Shown here piece by piece: positions 43,208-52,685 of a stretch of DNA of 64,000 nucleotides (its first letter is position 1; every line of letters begins with the position of its first letter). The DNA is taken from the NCBI RefSeq assembly GCF_042186555.1, contig NC_133329.1:71034726-71098725 (forward strand), read 5' to 3'. Under the pieces are notes generated by a model that worked only from the letters and a program-made list of their open reading frames with translations, had not been told where the DNA came from and ran no database searches. The position numbers and the translations under genes are program-made. The DNA is from Aquarana catesbeiana. Lineage: Eukaryota > Chordata > Amphibia > Anura > Ranidae.

Positions 43208-45580
43208 CTAGGAGTTGTTGATAAATGCATTTACATCTATATCTACATTTAACCCGAAGGGGGCATAAGTTCTTAATCTGTAAATCCAGGACATTTCGCA
43301 TTTGGAGATTTCCCTCACAAGCGAACTCCCTCTCCAATGTGGTTTGTATTTGTCGATCCCAACATACAAAGTATTGGAGGGGTCCCTACCATGGACTTCA
43401 TCGAAATGTCTCGACAAAGGGTGCTTATCAAAGCCCCTGCGGATATTATTAATATGTTCGGTCAGTCTGATCTTAAGAGCCCTCTTGGTCCTGCCCACAT
43501 ATTGTAATCCGCAGGGGCATTGTATAAGGTAAACAACCCCCTCGGATGTACATGTTATAAATGGTTTAACTTGATATGCCCGTGAGGTGCTGGTGGACGT
43601 GAACTGACAGATTTTCCTTCCCCTACAACTGTTAAGGGAGCAAACCTGGCAGTTCCGGCATTTGTAATATCCCATGAGATCATGAAAAAAAGATCTGTTG
43701 GTAATGGGTGGATCCTGTACTGTTGGAGCAATTCTGTTCCCCAATGTGGACGCACCTTTAAAGACAACCCGAGGGTTTTTGGGTAAAACTGAACTGAGAA
43801 CTGGGTCTGTAGTCAAGATGTGCCAATGTTTCTTTATTAAACCCTTAATCTGGCGATGTTGGGTAGAGAATGTGGTAATAAAAGGTAAATTGAAATCACC
43901 ATTAGCCCCCTGGCGTTGGCCTGTTCCCAATAGTAGGGATCTATCTTTATCTCTTACTACAGTCAACGCTCTCGATAGTGCAGCTTGATCATAACCCTTC
44001 TCAATGAACCTCTCAGTTAAAATGGTCGCCTGGTTGTTGAAGGTCTCAATTTCGGTGCAGTTACGTCGAAGACGTGTGTACTGCCCCAAAGGGACCGCTC
44101 TCAACCATGGTTCGTAATGACAACTGTCCAGGGGGATGAATGAGTTTTTATCAGTTGCCTTGAAATGAGTGGACGTCACCAGTTTGTCTCCATGGACCCT
44201 TATCTTAAGGTCAAGGAAACTGATCTCCACTGGGCTGGTTTCAAAACTCAATTTAATACCCCTGTCATTCTCATTAAGAAAGGCCATGAACTTCACAAGT
44301 TCTGCTTCACTGCCATCCCATAGGAGGAGGACGTCGTCAATATACCTGGCCCACATGACAACCTGTGGTCTTTCCCAGGCCTTGACGACGTCCTCCTCCC
44401 ACTTGGCCATAAATAAATTGGCCAAGCTGGGGGCATACTTCGCCCCCATAGCCACACCCCTATCTTGGCCAAAAAACTGTTGGTCGAACCAAAAGTAGTT
44501 ATGGCTCGCGGCGTAGTTAAGAAGCTCCATGATGAAATTTCTTTGGGGTGGAACAAGACCAGAGTCCCTAGTTAGGTACATGTCCACTGCCTCTAGTCCT
44601 AAATCGTGAGGTATAATGGTATAGAGTGAGGTCACGTCTGCTGTGACCAACCGTGTACCTGGCTTCCATACAATATGAGACAACATGTTAATTACTTGTG
44701 TGGTGTCCTTCACAAAGGATGGAATTTTTTGGACCAGGGGTTGCAAAAAGTGGTCTATATACTTACCCACCCGGGACGTGATCGAATCAATACCGCTGAC
44801 AATCGGCCGTCCTGGGGGGCAAGTGAGGCTCTTATGGACTTTAGGGAGGTAGTAGATTGCCGGAGTGCGAGGAGCCTTCGGCACCAAGAAGAACTTCTCC
44901 TTCTTGTCGAGGATCCCCTGGCGATATCCCCTGTCCACAATCACCTCCAGTTCTCTTTTATATTTGACCACGGGATCCCTAGTGAGGGGAGTGTACGTGT
45001 CCAGGTCATCCACGATGCGGTGCATCTCCTTCAGATAGTCACTCCGATCGAGGATAACTATCCCCCCGCCTTTATCTGCGGGGCGGATGACCAGAGATTT
45101 GTTGTTACATAAAGACTCTAGACCTGATTCTAGATTCCTACACATTTTTATTTTATTAACCTTGATTTGTTCCAAGTCCCTTAATAAAACTTCTTTAAAT
45201 GTTTTAATGGCTGGAGCCAAGGAGCCCGGGGGATTGAAAAGTGAGGCATTAGCAAGGCCAGAGTGTCTAAAGCCGGAGCCATCACCAACAACACTAGTGA
45301 CTGGATTGTTTAACATATACCTTTTAATATTGATTTTGCGTATATATTTGTGTATGTCCATATATGTTTGAAATTTGCTCAGGCTCCTCGGCGGAGCGAA
45401 CTTCAAACCCTTATCCAATAACTGTAGTTCAGAATCAGTCAATGTTTGTTTACTTAAATTGAACACACCAGTCCCTATGGTCACCTTCTTTTTGGTTGAT
45501 TGAATCCGCCTCCCCCCTCTGACTCCTCTTTTTGTTCTCCTGGCCTTTTTTGACCCTGGTTGATCCTGGGAAAACCCCAA
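43208..45580 (-). CDS. Penelope-like RT / GIY-YIG endonuclease protein, left copy
   Basis: 790 codons without a stop. A basic N-terminus (KKARRTKRGVRGGRRIQ) leads to an RT with motif A Asp in TADVTSLYT (about residue 315), motif B in GQDRGVAMGAKYAPSLANLF and the YIDD box (413-416), then FLDLKI. A Cys cluster (CRNCQVCSLNSC) precedes a GIY-YIG nuclease (VVYLIQC...YVGRT, about 682-770), the arrangement specific to Penelope-like elements, which reverse-transcribe at the nick made by this nuclease. The open frame starts with TTG after a stop; codons in another frame upstream (45672-45560, NPNWGF) look like the true N-terminal extension, so a frameshift near 45570 or truncation at the copy junction is likely. 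Confidence 0.92.
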   Translation of the reverse strand: MGFSQDQPGSKKARRTKRGVRGGRRIQSTKKKVTIGTGVFNLSKQTLTDSELQLLDKGLKFAPPRSLSKFQTYMDIHKYIRKINIKRYMLNNPVTSVVGDGSGFRHSGLANASLFNPPGSLAPAIKTFKEVLLRDLEQIKVNKIKMCRNLESGLESLCNNKSLVIRPADKGGGIVILDRSDYLKEMHRIVDDLDTYTPLTRDPVVKYKRELEVIVDRGYRQGILDKKEKFFLVPKAPRTPAIYYLPKVHKSLTCPPGRPIVSGIDSITSRVGKYIDHFLQPLVQKIPSFVKDTTQVINMLSHIVWKPGTRLVTADVTSLYTIIPHDLGLEAVDMYLTRDSGLVPPQRNFIMELLNYAASHNYFWFDQQFFGQDRGVAMGAKYAPSLANLFMAKWEEDVVKAWERPQVVMWARYIDDVLLLWDGSEAELVKFMAFLNENDRGIKLSFETSPVEISFLDLKIRVHGDKLVTSTHFKATDKNSFIPLDSCHYEPWLRAVPLGQYTRLRRNCTEIETFNNQATILTERFIEKGYDQAALSRALTVVRDKDRSLLLGTGQRQGANGDFNLPFITTFSTQHRQIKGLIKKHWHILTTDPVLSSVLPKNPRVVFKGASTLGNRIAPTVQDPPITNRSFFHDLMGYYKCRNCQVCSLNSCRGRKICQFTSTSTSRAYQVKPFITCTSEGVVYLIQCPCGLQYVGRTKRALKIRLTEHINNIRRGFDKHPLSRHFDEVHGRDPSNTLYVGIDKYKPHWRGSSLVREISKCEMSWIYRLRTYAPFGLNVDIDVNAFINNS

Positions 45581-45653
45581 TTGGGGTTACCCTGTGCCCC
45601 TTGTGTTAGTGGGGCAGGGTTCAATCTGGGTTGTTCATAGCCACCTTCATGTC

Positions 45654-47162
45654 TTTGTGAAGGACACCACACAAGTAATTAACATGTTGTCTCATATTGT
45701 ATGGAAGCCAGGTACACGGTTGGTCACAGCAGACGTGACCTCACTCTATACCATTATACCTCACGATTTAGGACTAGAGGCAGTGGACATGTACCTAACT
45801 AGGGACTCTGGTCTTGTTCCACCCCAAAGAAATTTCATCATGGAGCTTCTTAACTACGCCGCGAGCCATAACTATTTTTGGTTCGACCAACAGTTTTTTC
45901 GCCAAGATAGGGGTGTGGTTATGGGGGCGAAGTATGCCCCCAGCTTGGCCAATTTATTTATGGCCAAGTGGGAGGAGGACGTCGTCAAGGCCTGGGAAAG
46001 ACCACAGGTTGTCATGTGGGCCAGGTATATTGACGACGTCCTCCTCCTATGGGATGGCAGTGAAGCAGAACTTGTGAAGTTCATGGCCTTTCTTAATGAG
46101 AATGACAGGGGTATTAAATTGAGTTTTGAAACCAGCCCAGTGGAGATCAGTTTCCTTGACCTTAAGATAAGGGTCCATGGAGACAAACTGGTGACGTCCA
46201 CTCATTTCAAGGCAACTGATAAAAACTCATTCATCCCTCTGGACAGTTGTCATTACGAACCATGGTTAAGAGCGGTCCCTTTGGGGCAGTACACACGTCT
46301 TCAACGTAACTGCACCGAAATTGAGACCTTCAACAACCAGGCGACCATTTTAACTGAGAGGTTCATTGAGAAGGGTTATGATCAAGCTGCACTATCGAGA
46401 GCGTTGACTGTAGTAAGAGATAAAGATAGATCCCTACTATTGGGAACAGGCCAACGCCAGGGGGCTAATGGTGATTTCAATTTACCTTTTATTACCACAT
46501 TCTCTACCCAACATCGCCAGATTAAGGGTTTAATAAAGAAACATTGGCACATCTTGACTACAGACCCAGTTCTCAGTTCAGTTTTACCCAAAAACCCTCG
46601 GGTTGTCTTTAAAGGTGCGTCCACATTGGGGAACAGAATTGCTCCAACAGTACAGGATCCACCCATTACCAACAGATCTTTTTTTCATGATCTCATGGGA
46701 TATTACAAATGCCGGAACTGCCAGGTTTGCTCCCTTAACAGTTGTAGGGGAAGGAAAATCTGTCAGTTCACGTCCACCAGCACCTCACGGGCATATCAAG
46801 TTAAACCATTTATAACATGTACATCCGAGGGGGTTGTTTACCTTATACAATGCCCCTGCGGATTACAATATGTGGGCAGGACCAAGAGGGCTCTTAAGAT
46901 CAGACTGACCGAACATATTATTAATATCCGCAGGGGCTTTGATAAGCACCCTGTGTCGAGACATTTCGATGAAGTCCATGGTAGGGACCCCTCCAATACT
47001 TTGTATGTTGGGATCGACAAATACAAACCACATTGGAGAGGGAGTTCGCTTGTGAGGGAAATCTCCAAATGCGAAATGTCCTGGATTTACAGATTAAGAA
47101 CTTATGCCCCCTTCGGGTTAAATGTAGATATAGATGTAAATGCATTTATCAACAACTCCTAG
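45654..47162 (+). pseudogene. Penelope-like RT / GIY-YIG protein, right copy, 5' truncated
   Basis: About 500 codons, beginning FVKDTTQ, equivalent to residue 289 of the left copy, and ending with the same C-terminus (FINNS). All RT motifs and the GIY-YIG domain are present and open. Differences from the left copy are few (for example GQDRGVAM versus RQDRGVVM, and YTRLRRN versus YTRLQRN). About 20 upstream codons in frame come from antisense left-copy DNA across the junction, so it has no native start. Confidence 0.9.
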
Positions 47163-48311
47163 AGCATTTAGTTGTCTGTATCCGCAGCGCCAAAGTAGAT
47201 GTCACATTTATATGTCCTTATACTTTGGACCACCCGTGGGGTACTGACAGCTCTCATTAGCCTTTCTTTCTAAATTTCGGCTGGTTTATATGAGTTTAAT
47301 CTAGTTCTCATCCCTTCCCTTTACATTCATTCACGTTTTTATTTCTTAGTTTTATATTTAGTTTTTCACATTTTTGGGTTCCGTTAATTTTGTGATCCTC
47401 AAAATATATATTGGATGTTATTATAAGCACGATGGAGATTGTATGGTGACTTGACCCATTACATGAGAATTTTTGGCAATTTTTAATTTATCCACTATGT
47501 GGCGCTATTGAGTAGCGGTGGGGACAATCAGATAGAGACCACAGCCGATGAAATATTTCACTTCCGGTTTTTGTAACACTCACACCCAGTGGGGTGAAAC
47601 TTTCTGTCATGTATTCATGACAGTATTAAAGGATAGAAGTCCCCCAGAACACTTTTTTCCTCCACAGCACCAACCTATACATCAGACATTGCCACAGCTT
47701 TGAAGGCAAAATTAGGGTTGCTGAACAAAAGCTTGGTCCTCTGAGTATGGCTTGGTATCCAACCAATAGATGGCGCTGTTGCACCCATGTGGAATGTGAG
47801 CTGGAGACTACCATCCATTATTTATTCAATTTCCGGTTTCTGAAATGAATTTGCTTTTAGGTAGGCGGCGGAATATAGTTATTTATATCCCCAATCCGCC
47901 TTTCATTAGTTTGTTTTTAGTTTGTTGAACAAATTTTGCCAGCTCTCAAGTTTAAATGGGTCAGATCGTCATTTATCTTTCTAGTCACACATTACCAATG
48001 CATTAATATCAGAGTTTATCTGTTCTATGCGCTCTACACCTGGCTAGGTACATGTATTGAGTGTGTTGTGTGCCCATACATTGTTTGCTTATGGATTTGC
48101 TATTCAGATGTGATCTTTGTTTAAATATAAGTATTGGTCTCTTTAGACCATTGGAACAGCACAGCCTTTGTTGATGGCTTGCGCTGTGAAGCGCATCCGG
48201 ATGCCGGAAGTCTCTGAGGCGTCCTGGGTGACTCGCAGCGCAAAGCGATCCAAAGTGAGGCTTGGTTTTATTCTAGGATTATTTAAGGAGGTGACGCAGT
48301 GCGCCGCCTGT

Positions 48312-48351
48312 GCCCCTGGAAGACGTGATGATGTCACGAAACGCGTAGGGC
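48312..48351 (+). ncRNA. Hammerhead-ribozyme-like motif, right Penelope copy
   Basis: Helix I arms GCCC (48312-48315) and GGGC (48348-48351) are complementary. Between them lie a core-like CTGGAAGA, a stem CGTGA-TGATG-TCACG, GAAA and the palindromic ACGCGT, followed by A. Order and spacing match a hammerhead with a minimal helix III. The first core box has one base more than the consensus CUGANGA and the G of GAAA is also used by the stem, so activity is doubtful. Confidence 0.5.
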
Positions 48352-48945
48352 GGAGCCAGACGACGCGCTGACGTCACCCCCATACAGTGTTGTGTTCCAG
48401 TAGGACGGGTTTGTCCGTGCTCCTGTGGCCAAGGAACCGGACTTAAGGCTTTTTATCTACAGACGTTTTGTAAGTGTTCATTTTGCTATTTGATTTTAAA
48501 TAAACTCTCGATGGTTTTACACTATGTGAGCTCCTTTTCATTCTATGGTGTATCCCTGCCATTGGCTTTGCTGGAGTGACTGGCGGTGAGGCGACCCCTG
48601 GTGGATGCTGATAGAAGTCTCTAATCTCTGTGTTACAATCTTATCTGCTTGCTGTGACCCTCTGTAGTGGGGAGTCATGGCCATCTGGTAAGGAGCAACC
48701 CCTTCTATCTCGGGTGGTGGACCCTCCTCTGATGTCACTAATTGCATTATCACTTGGACTTTTGGTTTTTGCACTTTTTGGGCGAATCGGAGTTCTTTAT
48801 ATATTATATTGAGCCCTTACTTCATTGGGACATTATGGTGGATTTTCATTAATTGCTATTCACATTTTTCTACTTTTGCACCTAACATTATATATATTTG
48901 TTTATGTTATCTTGCACATATATTAGCGCAATTCCTTTTAATTTT

Positions 48946-48960
48946 TAGGTTTTATTGTAC
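48946..48960. repeat. 15-bp target duplication, right
   Basis: TAGGTTTTATTGTAC, identical to 41386-41400. Confidence 0.92.
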
Positions 48961-49090
48961 GTTTGGGTCTTACACTCTGTTCGAGTTCAATACCTGCAGA
49001 ATCTGCTCCCTGTACATCTGTGGGCTCAGAGGCATGATGAATCTTCATTGGTTCAGCCACAAAAAGGTGCTCAGAGACTTGTATAGACAT
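48946..49090 (-). pseudogene. BEL/Pao Gag N-terminal end
   Basis: The frame from ATG 49090 (MSIQVSEHLFVAEPMKIHH) reaches the 15-bp target duplication at 48946-48960 as RPKRTIKP. The same residues (TIKP) reappear at 41400 on the other side of the Penelope insertion, continuing as Gag. The TTAA MITE at 49121 lies 30 bp upstream. Confidence 0.82.
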
Positions 49091-49659
49091 TTTTTGCAAG
49101 AAATTGTACTGTTTCTTTAACCACTTCATGTCCGCACTATAGCCGAATAACGGCCACAGCGCGGACTTCAATTTCCGGGAGGCCGTCATAGGACGTCCTC
49201 CCCTGTGCGCGCGCTGTGATTACGAGTTACGGAGACTCGGGTGATCACATATCCGAGTAACGGGCAATCCCGGCCCCTTATAATGTAATCAGCTGTCAGC
49301 CAATGACAGCTGATCACATGATGTAAACAAAAGCTTGGTAATCTTTTTTTTTTTCTCCTCACGCTGACAGCAAGAGGAGAAAAAAAAAGCTGATCACGGC
49401 TTATGTTAAAGGGACATCGGTCCCGAAGAGGAAGGAGGCACATCTGCCTCATATGTGCCCACCAGTACCCCCTGCCAGTGCCTACAGAGCCCACAAGTAC
49501 CACCTATCAATGCCCATGAGTGACACCTATCAATGCCCACAAGTGCCACCTATCAATGCCCACAAGTGCCACCTATCAATGCCCACCAGTGGTGCCAATC
49601 AGTGCCACCTAGCAGTGCTGCCATCAGTGCCCATTGAGAAAAAGAAACACTATCTAGGT

Positions 49660-50518
49660 GGGACTTTATATGAGGACATAAAAATGGAAATGTACCTCCA
49701 TCCCCAATATGTGAATATATAAAAGGAAATGGACGGTACACCCCTGGCGGGTTCTGACACTTGGTGCCCCCCACCCATCTAACAGGTCCTTTGTAAGTTA
49801 CTTACTATGTTATAAGTTATCATCCTTAGTCTAGAATTAAATTTTACTTTTTCTTGCCTGCCCTCTGGTTAGTCCCTTAAAACCTTCCTATACATTTTTT
49901 ATAGACAGCTACACCGCATCTGCTCCTGAAGATTGGAAATATCCATGAAACGCGTTGAGCTATTAGATGCCTTTCACACTAACAACCTTTTCATACACCC
50001 ATTATAACATGCCGCTTTGGACCCCACCAACTGTTACTATGCTATTGTGAAGACACGCAACAATGAGTCTGAGTTTGTTATTTATTCACTACTGCGATTA
50101 CATTATGTTGCTATGTTGCCATGCTACATTGCTACTATGTATTACTGTGTGTAATATAGGTTCACACGTTTTATTATATCATACTGTATGCATTTTGGTA
50201 GTATGCAGGTTAATTGGTCACTAGTATGGTCTATTCACCAGACATTATTATTATTATTATGTTGCAGTCACATGCACCAAATAGTCTGATGTTTTTTATT
50301 ATGGTACCATTATGACTACATTATACTGCTATACCATCATGCTGTTTTATCGATATGTATTTTATTATGAAATAAAGTTTCCCTGAATTACTATATTCTA
50401 CTGTATACAATTTGTTACTATGCAAATGATGTGGTCGCAGATATGGTGTATCTACCAGTTATTCTCATTAGTACTATGTTGTGTTACCTTCCCAGCTGCA
50501 TGCCTCATATAAAGTCCC
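49660..50518. mobile_element. Element with 16-bp inverted ends and a hammerhead-like motif
   Basis: GGGACTTTATATGAGG and CCTCATATAAAGTCCC are perfect inverted ends. No target duplication is obvious. The interior is AT-rich, with AATAAAG near 50371. The hammerhead-like motif at 49922-49960 resembles that of the Penelope copies, so a Penelope-derived non-autonomous element is plausible. Confidence 0.6.
49922..49960 (+). ncRNA. Hammerhead-ribozyme-like motif with consensus core
   Basis: Helix I GCTC (49922-49925) pairs with GAGC (49957-49960). The core CTGAAGA (49926-49932) fits CUGANGA. Helix II TGGA-AATA-TCCA has four pairs. GAAA (49947-49950) is followed by the palindromic CGCG, GT and then T as the cleavage-site base. 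Helix III would be only two pairs, as in minimal hammerheads that may act as dimers. The U-U closing pair of helix II is unusual. Confidence 0.6.
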
Positions 50519-50789
50519 AAATCAGTGCCCATTATTGCCACCCATCAGTGCCCATCACTACCACCCATCAGTGCCCATCCCAGTGCCGCCTCATCAGTGT
50601 ACATCAATGAAGGAGAAAAATTACCTGTTTGCAAAATTTTATAACAAAATATAAACAAATACCGTATTTATCGGCGTATAACACGCACCTGCGTATAACA
50701 CGCACCCCAATTTAGGAGGGAATTTTAAGGAAAAAAAACTTTTAGGAGGGAAGTTGAAGGGAAAAAAACTTACATTTAAATGCCCTTCA

Positions 50790-51195
50790 TTGCAGCCTTG
50801 TCAGTGCAGCCATGTCAGTGCAGCCATGTCAGTGCAGCCATGTCAGTGCAGCCATGTCAGTGCAGCCTTGTCAGTGCAGCCTTCCCCAGTGCAGCCTTCC
50901 CCAGTGCAGCCTTCCCCAGTGCAGCCTTCCCCAGTGCAGCCTTCCCCAGTGCAGCCTTGTCAGTGCAGCCTTCCCCAGTGCAGCCTTGTCAGTGCAGCCT
51001 TCCCCAGTGCAGCCTTGTCAGTGCAGCCTTCCCCAGTGCAGCCTTGTCAGTGCAGCCTTGTCAGTGCAGCCTTCCCCAGTGCAGCCTTGTCAGTGCAGCC
51101 TTGTCAGTGCAGCCTTGTCAGTGCAGCCCTCCCCAGTGCAGCCTTGCCCCAGTGCAGCCTTGCCCCAGTGCAGCCTTGCCCCAGTGCAGCCTGGG
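50790..51195. repeat. CAGTGCAGCC minisatellite, 14-16 bp units
   Basis: Units CAGTGCAGCCTTGT, CAGTGCAGCCATGT and CAGTGCAGCCTTCCCC alternate, about 27 in all. The three long plus-strand frames here arise from it and are not genes. Confidence 0.93.
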
Positions 51196-51217
51196 ATCCC
51201 CTGTCCCTGCTTCCAGG

Positions 51218-51488
51218 GCTTCAAAATCGCGGTCCGCGATTTGAAAATGGCGCCGCCGGAGCCGAAGTACACAGAGCCGGTCCTCGGCTCTTTCCGGCGG
51301 CTCTCGTTTACTTTCGGCTCCACTCGTAGTCATGAGCGGAGCTATCCGAGTAGGTTCGGATAGCTCCGCTCGGGACTACGAGTGGAGCCGAAAGTAAACG
51401 AGAGCCGCTGGAAAGAGCCGAGGACCGGCTCTGTGTACTTCGGCTCCGGCGGCGCCATTTTCAAATCGCGGTCCACGATTTTGAAATT
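51218..51488. repeat. Palindrome with 130-bp arms
   Basis: The left arm (CCGGAGCCGAAGTACACAGA, then GTTTACTTTCGGCTCCACTC) is repeated inverted on the right with few mismatches. The centre is near 51352 (AGCTATCCGAGT / GGATAGCTCC). Confidence 0.88.
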
Positions 51489-51822
51489 TGGACAGCTCGG
51501 GATCGGCGGGGATCGGCGTATAACACGCACCTGCGACTTTCCCCTGATTTTAAGGGGAAAAAAGTGCGTGTTATACGCCGATAAATACGGTATATAAAAA
51601 TATTTTTAAAAAATTTGGTCTTTTTCAATTTTTTTAACAAATAATAAAAACCGCAGAGGTGATCAAAAGAAAGCTCTATTTGTGGGAAAAAAATGATAAA
51701 AATTTCATTTGAGTACAGTGTTGTATGACCGCGCAATTTTCATTCAAAGTGCGACAGCGCTGAAAGCTGAAAATTGGTCTGGACAGGAGGGGGGTTTAGG
51801 TGCCCGGTAAGCAAGTGGTTAA

Positions 51823-52080
51823 GAAGGCGAACAGCAGCTTAGACAGGTGGGGTAACACAGTTCAATGTAGAGAAGAAGTTTTTAACATTCACATGAGGTG
51901 CAGTAAGCTTGTGCCACCATGTGCTTCACAAGATGGCACTGAGCTTGATTGCAGATCAGGCGCGCACATATACACAGCAGGCTGTGGGAATTCTATAAAT
52001 CTTTTGACAATTCTGACTCAGATTGTTGTGATGTGATTTATCCCTTGTGAGACCTCTATGCCTGGCCTGTATAATATATA
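51823..52080 (-). other. Probable BEL 5' noncoding region
   Basis: Sequence resuming after the MITE's right TTAA; it should be contiguous with the BEL segment just upstream of the gag start. No frame recognised. Confidence 0.45.
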
Positions 52081-52680
52081 GTGAATAATATAAAATTTAA
52101 ACTCGTGCTGAATGGTGAAAAAACAGTGAAAAAAGGAAACTAAAGCAGCTGCCACACACAAAGTGCTACTCACTAGAAATGTAAAATTATGGAAATGTGG
52201 CGCTCGCAAATGTTATTAAACATGTGTGACTAAGTGTAAATGAATGCAGATGTGAATATACATAGCAAAAAACATATAAATAAAGTCCAAATAAATGTGC
52301 TGAATGTTCTGATCCGCAATGGAAAAAACTTTTGAAGTGCAATGGACCACAGACGCTCCACTGACGTCATTTCCTGCTCCTTGGAACGCACTTCCTGGTT
52401 TCTGGAACGCACGCCGTGAGCAGCGTCCAGATCCATCTCTAATCCCTTTACATGCCTGTTTTTATCAACTATTTTGTAAGTACCCATTTGTATATGGAAT
52501 AAATCCCTTTTCAAACTGTATTTTTAACTATTAGTTCCATTTTTTTTAATCCTTTTTTGGTGCCTGGTGATTCTGCTGAGAAATTTCAACAAGAAATCCT
52601 TTGATCTGATGTGCACAACAAATTTAGTGTTTTTTGCTTTGTATATTCACATCTGCATTAATTTACACTTAGTCACACCT
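52080..52680. repeat. Penelope-like 3' fragment between inverted 50-bp repeats
   Basis: TTTTGTAAGTACCCATTTG followed by AATAAA resembles TTTTGTAAGTGTTCATTTTG...AATAAA in the Penelope copies (48466-48504). About 50 bp around GTGTGACTAAGTGTAAATG (52225-52275) recurs inverted at 52630-52678. Noncoding. Confidence 0.5.
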
Positions 52681-52685
52681 GTATA

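Larger units (their letters stand above)
41401..48945. mobile_element. Head-to-head pair of Penelope-like elements, inserted as one unit
   Basis: The left copy (41401-45652) is on the minus strand and the right copy (45653-48945) on the plus. Their 5' ends meet near 45652 and the right copy is 5' truncated. Arms of about 3.2 kb are nearly identical and inverted, separated by 0.9 kb of left-copy 5' sequence. A perfect 15-bp TSD surrounds the pair. Inverted, truncated partner copies are known for Penelope-like elements. Confidence 0.92.
34900..49120 (-). mobile_element. BEL/Pao LTR retrotransposon, decayed
   Basis: Minus-strand remains, from right to left: gag (49090 onward, split by the Penelope pair at 41401-48945), zinc knuckles, aspartic protease, RT, RNase H and integrase ending at 35008. 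Domain order and the YVDD RT box fit BEL/Pao. Almost every domain is in a different frame. No clear LTR pair was found; a possible 5' LTR relic lies at 52905-53331, beyond a MITE inserted 30 bp upstream of the gag start. Confidence 0.85.
50662..51590. mobile_element. TA-flanked element with inverted ends, minisatellite and palindrome
   Basis: The ends CCGTATTTATCGGCGTATAA and the matching complement at 51564-51590 extend about 27 bp and are flanked by TA (50660-50661, 51591-51592). The interior is a CAGTGCAGCC tandem array plus a long palindrome. No transposase. A TA target suggests Tc1/mariner-like mobilisation, but this is not proven. Confidence 0.78.
49121..51818 (+). mobile_element. TTAA-flanked MITE, copy 2, with two nested insertions
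   Basis: It starts CCACTTCATGTCCGC and ends GGTAAGCAAGTGG, flanked by TTAA at 49117-49120 and 51819-51822. It shares start, internal 'GTGCCCATCA' repeats (49480-49640 and 50520-50600) and end with the copies at 3562 and 59072. Foreign elements sit at 49660-50518 and 50662-51590. It interrupts the BEL 5' region. Noncoding. Confidence 0.85.

Noticed and set aside
44169..45371. Several plus-strand frames over the left Penelope copy
   Set aside because: They are antisense shadows of the RT gene; the mirror frames occur on minus in the right copy.
48312..48351. Calling an active ribozyme in the Penelope copies
   Set aside because: The first core box has an extra base and G12 is ambiguous, so only 'hammerhead-like' is supported.
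41401..48945. Palindrome as a pure assembly artefact
   Set aside because: The arms differ by substitutions and an 88-bp indel, the ends are asymmetric, and a perfect 15-bp duplication flanks the unit. Read-level checking would still be useful.
50754..51363. Overlapping plus-strand frames of 154-191 codons
   Set aside because: They arise from the CAGTGCAGCC array and continue into a palindrome.
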